This document shows positions 55,371 through 63,120 of a DNA stretch of 64,000 bases, one piece after another. The notes beneath the pieces were generated by a model. That model was not told the DNA's origin, ran no database searches, and worked only from the letters and a program-made list of their open reading frames with translations. Origin of the DNA: Tenacibaculum aquimarinum. Lineage in GTDB: Bacteria > Bacteroidota > Bacteroidia > Flavobacteriales > Flavobacteriaceae. The position numbers were made by a program, and so were the translations under genes. The stretch is from NCBI RefSeq assembly GCF_022478115.1, contig NZ_JAKGSC010000006.1, forward strand, positions 1 to 64,000, written 5' to 3'. The first letter of the stretch is position 1, and every line of letters starts with the position of its first letter.

Positions 55371-55408
55371 AAAGCTACTTTCTTAAATAGAGAGTAGCTT
55401 TTTTTTAT
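55371..55408 (+). terminator. Terminator of the rpmB-rpmG-DUF4295 operon
   Basis: AAGCTACTTTCT / AGAGAGTAGCTT stem with loop TAAAT, then eight T. Confidence 0.88.
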
Positions 55409-55446
55409 ATCTTGCATTTTGTCATTAAGTGCGTAGCCAAAAGGTT

Positions 55447-55574
55447 GGGCGTTACTTTATTCTGAAGGCATTCAGGACCAAGTCGGGCTTTACACTATAT
55501 CTTTTTTCCGCTGTTATTTCTTGCGAAGGCAAGAATAAGATCAAAAAAAAGGATGCCGTTTCAATCCCTAACGC
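55447..55574 (+). repeat. Dispersed structured repeat, copy D (two inner hairpins)
   Basis: GGGCGTTAC, GTCGGGCTTTACA, CTATATCTTTT, tip, AAAAGGATGCCGTTTCAATC, CCTAACGC. The left arm carries an extra CTGAA-GGCA-TTCAG hairpin and the tip carries TTCTTGC-GAAG-GCAAGAA (55518-55535), a relative of the repeat at 37786. Together with the terminator it accounts for the 306-base gap before ftsY; no gene is seen there. Confidence 0.8.
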
Positions 55575-55654
55575 ACGTATTTATAATGACAAAGTGTCAA
55601 ATTTAAGTCTTGGCATAATTTTTAAGGTATAATTAGAGAATACAAACCAAACAC

Positions 55655-56608
55655 ATGAGTTTTTTTAAAAACATATTTTCAAAAGATAAAAAGGAAACCT
55701 TAGATAAAGGGTTAGAGAAATCTAAAACCAATTTCCTAAATAAAATGTCTAAAGCCGTAGCTGGTAAATCTAAAGTAGATGATGATGTTTTAGATAATTT
55801 AGAAGAGGTTCTGGTAGCATCAGACGTTGGTGTAAATACCACCTTAAAAATTATTGATAGAATAGAAGCAAGAGTTGCTAAAGATAAATATTTAGGAACC
55901 GACGAGTTAAATAGAATTCTACGTGAAGAAATAGCCGGATTATTATCAGAAACAAATCTTGGTAACGATACAGATTTTACAGTTCCTGAAAATAAAAAAC
56001 CATATGTATTAATGGTTGTTGGAGTAAATGGAGTAGGTAAAACTACAACTATTGGTAAGTTAGCTTCACAATTTAAAAAGAAAGGCTTAAAAGTTGTTTT
56101 AGGAGCAGCAGATACATTTAGAGCAGCAGCAATAGATCAATTACAAGTTTGGGCAGACAGAGTAGATGTGCCAATTGTACGCCAAGAAATGGGGTCTGAT
56201 CCAGCTTCTGTAGCGTTTGATACCTTGCAATCTGCAGTAACGCAAAATGCCGATGTTGTAATTATAGACACAGCAGGTCGTTTACACAATAAAGTAAACT
56301 TAATGAATGAGCTTACAAAGATAAAACGTGTAATGCAAAAAGTGGTAGCAGATGCTCCGCACGATGTATTATTAGTTTTAGACGGCTCAACAGGACAAAA
56401 TGCATTTGAACAAGCAAAACAATTTACTAAAGCAACAGAAGTAACTTCTTTAGCGGTAACCAAATTAGACGGAACCGCAAAAGGTGGTGTTGTAATTGGT
56501 ATTTCAGACCAATTTCAAATACCTGTAAAATATATTGGTGTAGGAGAAGGAATAGACGATTTACAAGTTTTTAACAAACACGAGTTTGTAGATTCATTTT
56601 TTAAGTAA
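55655..56608 (+). CDS. ftsY: Signal recognition particle receptor FtsY
   Basis: 317 residues. Short basic N-terminus without the long acidic A domain of E. coli, then NG domains: VGVNGVGKTTTIGKLA, LGAADTFRAAAIDQLQVWADR in pieces, DTAGRLHNK and TKLDGTAKGG. GTP-dependent docking of Ffh-ribosome complexes at the membrane. Confidence 0.98.
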   Translation: MSFFKNIFSKDKKETLDKGLEKSKTNFLNKMSKAVAGKSKVDDDVLDNLEEVLVASDVGVNTTLKIIDRIEARVAKDKYLGTDELNRILREEIAGLLSETNLGNDTDFTVPENKKPYVLMVVGVNGVGKTTTIGKLASQFKKKGLKVVLGAADTFRAAAIDQLQVWADRVDVPIVRQEMGSDPASVAFDTLQSAVTQNADVVIIDTAGRLHNKVNLMNELTKIKRVMQKVVADAPHDVLLVLDGSTGQNAFEQAKQFTKATEVTSLAVTKLDGTAKGGVVIGISDQFQIPVKYIGVGEGIDDLQVFNKHEFVDSFFK

Positions 56609-56630
56609 CTATTAATTCGTATCAAATTAA

Positions 56631-56665
56631 AAAACTCCTTTCTATAATTTAGAAAGGAGTTTTTT
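56631..56665 (+). terminator. Terminator of ftsY
   Basis: ACTCCTTTCTA / TAGAAAGGAGT stem, then six T. Confidence 0.88.
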
Positions 56666-56701
56666 GTTTTCTGAAATAAAGCTCATTTTACTTTTATTTG
56701 T

Positions 56702-57565
56702 TTATGGAACTTTATAACCTTGGCATTCGGTTAAAAGCGTAAACCAATCTTCTAATTCTAACTGAATACTTAACGCTTTATTTGCATTTTTAATTCGTTC
56801 TTTATTAGTGGTTCCAATTACTGGTGATATATTGGCAGGATGTTTTAATATCCAACTTAAAAGAATAGCATCTTCCGAAATACTATATTTTTTCGAGAAT
56901 GTTTTTAAAACGTTTTTTATTCTTGTAGTTTGCTCATTTTCTTCTTTAAATACATTTCCTAATGGACTCCAGCTCATTGGTTGAATGCTATTTTGTAGCA
57001 TTTGGTCTAAAGTTCCATTTAACATTGCTTTATGTTGTGTAAGTGAAAATTCAATTTGGTTTACTGAAATCTTAATTTTATCAGAAATAAGATCTACTTG
57101 TGATGGTGTAAAATTTGACACTCCAAATTCTCTAATTTTTCCGCTTTCTTGTAATTTATTAATTGCTTCAGCAATTTCATTTGGGTGCATTAAAGGACTT
57201 GGTCTATGTAGTAAAAAAACATCTAAATAATCAGTATTTAGGTTTTTTAAAGATTCCTCAGCACTCCAAATAATATAATCTTTCGAATAATTGTAATGTT
57301 TTATTTTATTATTTCTGGTTTTTCCAACGTATTGAATACCACATTTAGAAATAAGTTGAATTTCTTCTCTTTGAATTTTACTTTCTCTTAATGCCTTTCC
57401 AAAATTTCTTTCAGTTGTGTAATCTCCATAAATATCTGCATGGTCAAAGGTTGTATTGCCGTTTTCTGCACAAAAATAAATCATTTCGGCTTGTTCTTCT
57501 GTTGTTAATTTTTTGCCCCAATCTCCCCAAGACATGCAGCCAATAATTATATTTGATGTATTCAT
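56702..57565 (-). CDS. Aldo/keto reductase
   Basis: 287 residues. TIM-barrel family: GCMSWGDWGKKLT, FDHADIYGDYTTERNFGKAL (catalytic Tyr), LLHRPSPLMHPNEIAEAI, ending HPANISPVIGTTNKERI. Similar in plan to E. coli YdhF. Oxidoreductase with NADPH, substrate unknown. Single gene. Confidence 0.94.
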   Translation of the reverse strand: MNTSNIIIGCMSWGDWGKKLTTEEQAEMIYFCAENGNTTFDHADIYGDYTTERNFGKALRESKIQREEIQLISKCGIQYVGKTRNNKIKHYNYSKDYIIWSAEESLKNLNTDYLDVFLLHRPSPLMHPNEIAEAINKLQESGKIREFGVSNFTPSQVDLISDKIKISVNQIEFSLTQHKAMLNGTLDQMLQNSIQPMSWSPLGNVFKEENEQTTRIKNVLKTFSKKYSISEDAILLSWILKHPANISPVIGTTNKERIKNANKALSIQLELEDWFTLLTECQGYKVP

Positions 57566-57948
57566 ATTTATTTTTAAATTTTAATAATTCAGTATATGGA
57601 TTTCTTCTCAATCATAATAATTTAGAAAAAGCATGTTGAGTTTTTGTTCCGTTTGATTTTATGTTTTTTATACTTTGTTTAAATTCAAAGCCTTTTTTCT
57701 TTTTTTTTTCAATAAGCATATGTCGATATGTATTTTGCTTTAAATTCAATATGATTTTGATATTCATTAATAATTTTTTAATCACTTTTAGTTGGAATAG
57801 TTCCTGTCAAAATTGGATTATATTTTTCAGGTTTTCTTATTTTTTTAATTGTCTAATATTCAACGTTAGCGAAGTTACCAAAAATGAGTGTAGAAACAAA
57901 CTTAATTTGATTGTTAGAATTTCTATACTTTGTTTATCTTTGATATCG
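57566..57948. other. 383-base gap between the aldo/keto reductase and HMG-CoA lyase genes
   Basis: Very AT-rich, no credible gene (the plus-strand open frame here is only an upstream extension of HMG-CoA lyase with runs of Phe). It holds GTATATGG near 57593 and ACGTTAGCGAA at 57863-57873. The latter 11-mer also occurs, inverted, at the edge of the cassette-like element (28221-28231). Imperfect promoter-like TTGATTG..TATACTTTG precedes the lyase. Confidence 0.4.
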
Positions 57949-58806
57949 ATGAGCAACAAAGTGAAAATTATTGAATGTCCAAGAGATGCAATGCAAGGTA
58001 TTAAAAGTCATTTCATTTCTACGGAAAAGAAAGTACTGTATATCAATTCCTTACTAAAGGTTGGTTTTGATACTATTGATTTTGGAAGCTTTGTATCGCC
58101 AAAGGCAATTCCTCAAATGAGAGATACTGCTGAAGTGTTATCTAAATTAGATTTATCTTCAACAACTAGTAAATTATTAGCCATCGTTGCTAATGTTCGA
58201 GGTGCAAATGATGCTTCTCAATTTGAAGAAATAGATTATTTAGGCTATCCGTTTTCAATTTCAGAAAACTTTCAAATGCGTAATACACATAAAACAATAT
58301 CGCAATCTATAGAAACGTTACAAGAAATTTTAAGTATTGCAAATAGAACTAATAAAGAGGTTGTTGCGTATTTATCTATGGGTTTTGGTAATCCCTATGG
58401 AGATCCTTGGAATGTAGAAATAGTAGGTGAGTGGACAGAGAAATTGTCTAAAATGGGCGTTAAAATTTTATCGCTTTCAGATACAATAGGAAGCTCAACA
58501 CCAGAAGTTATCGATTACCTGTTTTCAAATTTAATTCCACAATATCCAACAATTGAATTTGGTGCACATTTACATACAACACCAGACAAATGGCATGAAA
58601 AAGTTAATGCAGCTTACAAAGCAGGTTGTATGCGTTTTGATGGTGCAATTAAAGGTTACGGAGGTTGTCCAATGGCAAAAGACGATTTAACAGGTAACAT
58701 GCCAACAGAAAAATTATTAAGTTATTTTACAACAGAAAAAGCAGAAACAGGTATAAAACCAATGAGTTTTGAAAGTGCTTATAATAAGGCTTTAGAGGTG
58801 TTTTAA
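57949..58806 (+). CDS. Hydroxymethylglutaryl-CoA lyase
   Basis: 285 residues from ATG 57949 (MSNKVKIIECPRDAMQG); upstream codons in the frame do not look like protein. HMGL-like TIM barrel: catalytic RDAMQ, LSLSDTIGSSTP, HLHTTPD (metal) and signature GYGGCPMAKDDLTGNMPTE. It cleaves HMG-CoA to acetoacetate and acetyl-CoA in leucine breakdown. A short GTCATCTTGAGCGCAGTCGA repeat follows. Confidence 0.93.
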   Translation: MSNKVKIIECPRDAMQGIKSHFISTEKKVLYINSLLKVGFDTIDFGSFVSPKAIPQMRDTAEVLSKLDLSSTTSKLLAIVANVRGANDASQFEEIDYLGYPFSISENFQMRNTHKTISQSIETLQEILSIANRTNKEVVAYLSMGFGNPYGDPWNVEIVGEWTEKLSKMGVKILSLSDTIGSSTPEVIDYLFSNLIPQYPTIEFGAHLHTTPDKWHEKVNAAYKAGCMRFDGAIKGYGGCPMAKDDLTGNMPTEKLLSYFTTEKAETGIKPMSFESAYNKALEVF

Positions 58807-58815
58807 GTTGATTAT

Positions 58816-58842
58816 GTCATCTTGAGCGCAGTCGAAAGATTG
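58816..58842. repeat. Short repeat of the GTCATCTTGAGCGC class
   Basis: GTCATCTTGAGCGCAGTCGA then AAGATTG; outer ATCTT/AAGAT can pair. It fills the gap between the lyase and the nucleotidase. Confidence 0.45.
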
Positions 58843-58869
58843 TTTCAACTTCTATCAAAAAAATAAAAA

Positions 58870-60465
58870 ATGAAAAAATTACAATCAATATTATATTTCG
58901 CAACAATACTATTATTGTTTTCTTGTGGATCTTCCTCAACAACTACTTCAAAAGAGGTGAAAGAAACTAAACAAGCAGTATTGCTTCCACAGAAAGTTGT
59001 TGTAGAGCAAACCGTTACAAATGACCCAAATACTATTGAGTTTAACTTTTTACAGTTGAATGATGTCTATGAAATAGCACCAATTCAAGGAGGTAAGTTT
59101 GGTGGAATGGCAAGAGTTCAAGCGGTTCATAATGCTTTGTTAGAAGAAAACCCGAATACAATGATGGTTATGGCTGGCGATTTTTTAAATCCGTCTTTAT
59201 TAGGAACCATTAAAGTAGATGGAGAACGTTTACGAGGTAAACAAATGATTGATGTAATGAATTACATGAATTTCGATTTAGTTGCATTTGGTAATCATGA
59301 GTTCGATTTAGGTTACAACGATTTACAAAAGCGTTTAAATGAAAGTAATTTCGAATGGCTTTCAGGAAACGTAATGCATAATAAAGGAGGAAGAAATTTC
59401 TATTTTGAAAAAGTAGTAAACGGTAAGAAATTTCCTGTAAACGATACGTTTATTCAGGAACTTACAGATGCAGATGGAACAAAAATTAAAGTAGGTTTTA
59501 TAAGTGTTTGTGTGCCTTCTAATCCAAGAGATTATGTGTCTTATGGAGATGTTTTAATAGAGGCAGAACGTTCTTATTTAGATTTAAAAGACCAAGTGGA
59601 TATTGTTATTGGTTTAACACATGTTACACTTGAACAAGACAAACAAATAGCACAATTATTACCAAATGTTCCTTTAATTATGGGCGGACATGAACATACT
59701 AATAGTAATGATTTTGTTGGGAATGTTCAAATTTCTAAAGCAGATGCTAATGCAAAAACTGCTTATATTCACAGGATAAGTTACAATACAATTACAAAGG
59801 AAACTACTGTAAAATCAGAATTAAAAGAAATTAACGATAGAATTCTTAGAGACGAAGAAGTTGGAGTAGTAGTAGACAAATGGCAAACACTTTTAAAAGC
59901 TAAAATCAAAGAGATTATAGCTAATCCAGACCAAGTAATTTATACTGCAACTGTTCCTTTAGATGGTAGAGATACGCCAACAAGAAGTAAACAAACTAAC
60001 TTAGGAGAAATTATAACAAAATCTATGAGTTATGCTTTTAATAATGAAGTAGATTGTGCCTTGGTAAATGGAGGTTCTATTAGAATTGACGATGTTTTAG
60101 AAGGAGATATAAATTCCGTAGATATTTTTAGAGTTTTACCTTATGGAGGCGCAATTTTAAAAGTAGATATTAAAGGTAGTTTATTAAAGAAAGTTTTAGA
60201 TTTTGGAGTTCAAGCAGCAGGAACAGGAGCTTATTTGCATAGACATAATGTAGAAAAAGTAGGAGAGGATTGGTTAGTTAAAAATCTTCCTATAAATAAC
60301 GATCAAATTTATAAAGTAGCTTTCTCTGATTACTTATTAAAAGGATTCGATATTCCTTTTTTATCTGATAAAAATCCAGGTGTACTAACAGTTTTTCAAC
60401 CGGCTAATACAGATTTATCTTATGATATTAGAAGAGCTATCATTTCATATCTAAAAACCCTATAA
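58870..60465 (+). CDS. 5'-nucleotidase / metallophosphatase lipoprotein
   Basis: 531 residues. Lipobox LLLFSCGSSS near residue 20. Metallophosphatase domain: NFLQLNDVYEIAP, MVMAGDFLNPS, AFGNHEFDLGY, GLTHVTLEQ, MGGHEHTN. C-terminal 5'-nucleotidase domain: NLGEIITKSMSYAFN, LVNGGSIRIDDVLEGDI. It probably frees phosphate from periplasmic or surface nucleotides. With the exported nucleoside hydrolase at 39.8 kb it suggests use of external nucleotides. Confidence 0.93.
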   Translation: MKKLQSILYFATILLLFSCGSSSTTTSKEVKETKQAVLLPQKVVVEQTVTNDPNTIEFNFLQLNDVYEIAPIQGGKFGGMARVQAVHNALLEENPNTMMVMAGDFLNPSLLGTIKVDGERLRGKQMIDVMNYMNFDLVAFGNHEFDLGYNDLQKRLNESNFEWLSGNVMHNKGGRNFYFEKVVNGKKFPVNDTFIQELTDADGTKIKVGFISVCVPSNPRDYVSYGDVLIEAERSYLDLKDQVDIVIGLTHVTLEQDKQIAQLLPNVPLIMGGHEHTNSNDFVGNVQISKADANAKTAYIHRISYNTITKETTVKSELKEINDRILRDEEVGVVVDKWQTLLKAKIKEIIANPDQVIYTATVPLDGRDTPTRSKQTNLGEIITKSMSYAFNNEVDCALVNGGSIRIDDVLEGDINSVDIFRVLPYGGAILKVDIKGSLLKKVLDFGVQAAGTGAYLHRHNVEKVGEDWLVKNLPINNDQIYKVAFSDYLLKGFDIPFLSDKNPGVLTVFQPANTDLSYDIRRAIISYLKTL

Positions 60466-60526
60466 GTTTTAAAATATCCATATTTCTTTTTTCTTTATTT
60501 TTATTTAAAATAAATCTAAATAATAC

Positions 60527-60556
60527 TTGTTAGATTAAAATTGGTGACTATATTTG
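60527..60556 (+). promoter_or_regulatory. Promoter of the porin gene
   Basis: CTTG, 19 bases, TATATTTG; the clearest Bacteroidetes-type promoter in the window. Predicted leader of about 38 bases. Confidence 0.62.
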
Positions 60557-60598
60557 CAGTCGAAAATTTAATCACTATTTATATTTAATCTAATTAAG

Positions 60599-61780
60599 AT
60601 GAAAAAAGTATTATTCTTATTATTAACAAGTTTTACACTTCTATCAATGGCACAAAGTGCGCCTCAAGATAGTATTCCTACAAACCCTCAGAATCAAAAA
60701 AATGCAGCACAACGTATTTTATCTTCTAACTTAGCTCAAAAAGGCTTAACAGTTGGTGGTTATGGAGAAATTACTTACAACAGAGCAACAGGAAAAAATG
60801 CAGAATTAGACGTACAACGTTTAGTTTTATTATTTGGATACAAGTTTTCAGATAAAGTACAGTTTGTAACAGAAGTAGAATTTGAACACGTAAACGAAGT
60901 ATACGTAGAGCAAGCATTTTTACAATATACAGTTGCAGAAAATGTTAATCTTCGTGGAGGTTTAATGTTAGTTCCAATGGGAATTGTAAATGAATACCAC
61001 GAACCAACAACGTTTAACGGAGTTGAGCGTCCAAGTATGGATGGAGCAATAATTCCAACAACTTGGAGAGAAATTGGAGTAGGTGTTTCAGGTAGATATG
61101 ACGAAGCGTCTTTACGTTACCAAGCCTATATTTTCAACGGATTTCAAACAACAACTTCAGATGGTAATGGAAACATTACTGGAGGTAAGTTAGGTGGAAG
61201 TAGCGGTTTACGTGGCGGAAGACAAAAAGGAGCAAAGTCTAACTTTAACAATCCTAACTTCTCGGCAAAATTAGATTACTACGGTTTACCAGGATTACGT
61301 TTAGGCTTATCAGGTTATTTTGGTAGAACACAATCTCCAGTAGATGTAGAAAATATTGACGGAGCTGACGTTGGTCTTTCAATGTTTGGATTCGATGCAC
61401 GTTACGCATACCAACGTTTTACAGCGCGTGGTCAATTTATTTATGCAGATTTATCAGATACAGAAGCATATAATTTAGCAACAGGAAAAGATTTAGGAAG
61501 CGCATTACAAGGATATTATTTAGAAGCAGCTTATAATTTATTACCACAACGTAAAAAACAACAACTTTTTGGATTTGTTCGTTACGAGGATTATAACACA
61601 CACGCAGATGTAGATGGTGCTTTAGCAGAAAACTTAACTTATGATCGTCAAGAATGGACAGTTGGTTTAAGCTATAAAATTGCTCCAGGAGCGGTTGTAA
61701 AAGCAGATTACCAATTTAAAGACAATGCTTTAAACCAAGATACAAAACAATTAAATTTAGGAATAGGAGTTTGGTTCTAA
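60599..61780 (+). CDS. Outer-membrane porin (OprO/OprP-like)
   Basis: 393 residues, signal peptide (VLFLLLTSFTLLSMAQS). Barrel with TVGGYGEITYNRATG, QFVTEVEFEHVNEVYVEQAF, MVPMG-type plug loop (LMLVPMGIVNEYHEPTTF), ending QLNLGIGVWF with C-terminal aromatic residue. OprO/P-like porins favour anions such as phosphate, which would fit the upstream nucleotidase, but this is inference. Terminator follows. Confidence 0.9.
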   Translation: MKKVLFLLLTSFTLLSMAQSAPQDSIPTNPQNQKNAAQRILSSNLAQKGLTVGGYGEITYNRATGKNAELDVQRLVLLFGYKFSDKVQFVTEVEFEHVNEVYVEQAFLQYTVAENVNLRGGLMLVPMGIVNEYHEPTTFNGVERPSMDGAIIPTTWREIGVGVSGRYDEASLRYQAYIFNGFQTTTSDGNGNITGGKLGGSSGLRGGRQKGAKSNFNNPNFSAKLDYYGLPGLRLGLSGYFGRTQSPVDVENIDGADVGLSMFGFDARYAYQRFTARGQFIYADLSDTEAYNLATGKDLGSALQGYYLEAAYNLLPQRKKQQLFGFVRYEDYNTHADVDGALAENLTYDRQEWTVGLSYKIAPGAVVKADYQFKDNALNQDTKQLNLGIGVWF

Positions 61781-61820
61781 ACTAAAATATAGACAAAATT
61801 GTAATTAATTTTTGTTGACT

Positions 61821-61860
61821 AAAAGCCAATGCAAAGTAAAATTTGTGTTGGCTTTTTTTT
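61821..61860 (+). terminator. Terminator of the porin gene
   Basis: GCCAATGCAAA / TTTGTGTTGGC stem (two G-T pairs), loop GTAAAA, then eight T. Confidence 0.85.
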
Positions 61861-61862
61861 AT

Positions 61863-61944
61863 GGCGTTCCCTTTCAGGTCGTGCTTTTCACTATATCTTT
61901 TTTCTCGTGCCTCAAAAAAAGGATGCCGTTTCAATCACTAACGC
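61863..61944 (+). repeat. Dispersed structured repeat, copy E
   Basis: GGCGTTCCC, GGTCGTGCTTTTCA, CTATATCTTTT, short tip TCTCGTGCCTC, AAAAGGATGCCGTTTCAATC and ACTAACGC. It directly abuts the porin terminator. Confidence 0.78.
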
Positions 61945-62010
61945 GGGTGTTTTTGCTAGCTTATTCCATAAAACAACACTATTTTTCTTTTTATTTAGAT
62001 TAATTCTAAT

Positions 62011-62018
62011 TACTTTTG
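62011..62018 (+). promoter_or_regulatory. -7 box of the FMN-binding protein gene
   Basis: TACTTTTG ends 4 bases before ATG 62023 and 10 before ATG 62029, so the message would have almost no leader. Confidence 0.4.
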
Positions 62019-62022
62019 CTGC

Positions 62023-62559
62023 ATGAATATGAAACGTTTTTTAGCTTTATTTCTTGTTTTAATTTCATTTACATTTTTTTCGTTTAATATATCAAATAGA
62101 CTGCAAAAAAAAGTAGCAAAAGAAATTAAAAAAACCTTCTCTGTAGAAGACTTTTCTTTAGAAAGTATTTCAGTTTCAGACGCTGTAAATAAGCAGCTTA
62201 CGCAAACAATTACAAAAGAAAACTTATTTAAGATTAGCAACAATAATCAGCTATTGGGTTATGCTTATGTAGACAAAGCACCAAGCAAAACAGACGAATT
62301 TGATTATTTAATACTACTTAACAAAGAACTAATTGTAGCAAAAACCAAAATATTAATTTACCGAGAAGATTATGGTGGAGAAATAGGTAGCAAACGTTGG
62401 TTAAAACAATTTATCGGAAAAACGTTTAAAGATACGTTAACGTACGAGCAAGATATTATTGCAATTTCTGGCGCAACAATTTCCGCTTCTTCAATGACAA
62501 TAGCAGTAAACAAGTTTTTACAAAACTTGGCTATTTTACATCAAAACAAGGTTTTTTAA
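62023..62559 (+). CDS. FMN-binding domain protein, exported
   Basis: 178 residues. One N-terminal hydrophobic segment (FLALFLVLISFTFFSFNI), then an RnfG/NqrC-like FMN-binding domain with ISGATISASSMTIAVN, the SGATxS motif whose last Ser/Thr carries covalent FMN. GYAYVDKAPSKTDEFDYLIL and EDYGGEIGSKRWLKQF fit the same fold. Acts in electron transfer on the outer face of the inner membrane. Start may be the second ATG at 62029. It overlaps the next gene (TAATG). Confidence 0.87.
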   Translation: MNMKRFLALFLVLISFTFFSFNISNRLQKKVAKEIKKTFSVEDFSLESISVSDAVNKQLTQTITKENLFKISNNNQLLGYAYVDKAPSKTDEFDYLILLNKELIVAKTKILIYREDYGGEIGSKRWLKQFIGKTFKDTLTYEQDIIAISGATISASSMTIAVNKFLQNLAILHQNKVF

Positions 62560-63059
62560 TGCAGTTTAACGGTTTAATTAAACAATTTCCTAAAGAAATA
62601 AGATATTTAATAGTAGCCTTTTTAGTTACTTTAAGTATTGGTTTTTATGGTGGAATTTCATTTGTTAGAACAACAACAGATGCAAATCCAACCGGAATAG
62701 AAGAGCGCTATTTAGGTAACGAAGTAGATGAAAATGCTACCAAAATGAAGTTCAAAAAATCTGAAGGAGAAATTATGACAACCGTTCACAGTCATATTTT
62801 ATCACTTTCCGTTATCTTCTTTATGGTTTCTTTGCTTTTAGCAACTACAAGCGTAAATCAGAAGTTAAAAATGTTTTTAATGATAGAACCGTTCTTTTCA
62901 TTAGTTTTTACTTTTGGAGGTATTTATTTTCTATGGAAAGATATCCTTTGGATGAAATATCTAATTATGTTTTCAGGAATGTTAATGACATTAACCTACA
63001 CAGCTTCAGTTTTTTTAATTTTGAAAGAACTTTTTAGTACCAAAAAGAATAACCTTTAA
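62559..63059 (+). CDS. Membrane protein coupled to the FMN-binding protein
   Basis: 166 residues with four predicted helices (YLIVAFLVTLSIGFYGGISF; HILSLSVIFFMVSLLLATTS; FLMIEPFFSLVFTFGGIYFLW; YLIMFSGMLMTLTYTASVFLIL). Between helices 1 and 2 a loop of about 50 residues ends TTVHSHILSL with two His that could bind a haem or metal. Coupled to the FMN protein by one-base overlap, so they probably form one electron-transfer unit. Family not recognised. Confidence 0.78.
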   Translation: MQFNGLIKQFPKEIRYLIVAFLVTLSIGFYGGISFVRTTTDANPTGIEERYLGNEVDENATKMKFKKSEGEIMTTVHSHILSLSVIFFMVSLLLATTSVNQKLKMFLMIEPFFSLVFTFGGIYFLWKDILWMKYLIMFSGMLMTLTYTASVFLILKELFSTKKNNL

Positions 63060-63086
63060 TTAATATAAACAATCATTAATTTGTTG

Positions 63087-63094
63087 TAAATTTG
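63087..63094 (+). promoter_or_regulatory. -7 box of guaB
   Basis: TAAATTTG, 26 bases before the guaB start. Confidence 0.45.
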
Positions 63095-63120
63095 CTCGCA
63101 ATTATATCTTAATTGCACCA

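Noticed and set aside
55429..55632. Plus-strand open frame of 67 codons
   Set aside because: It lies across repeat copy D and has no protein-like features; the repeat explains the sequence.
57661..57948. N-terminal extension of HMG-CoA lyase
   Set aside because: Phe-rich, AT-rich translation without family similarity; the family start motif IIECPRDAMQG follows the ATG at 57949.
61812..62026. Two overlapping plus-strand frames after the porin
   Set aside because: They cover the terminator and repeat copy E only.
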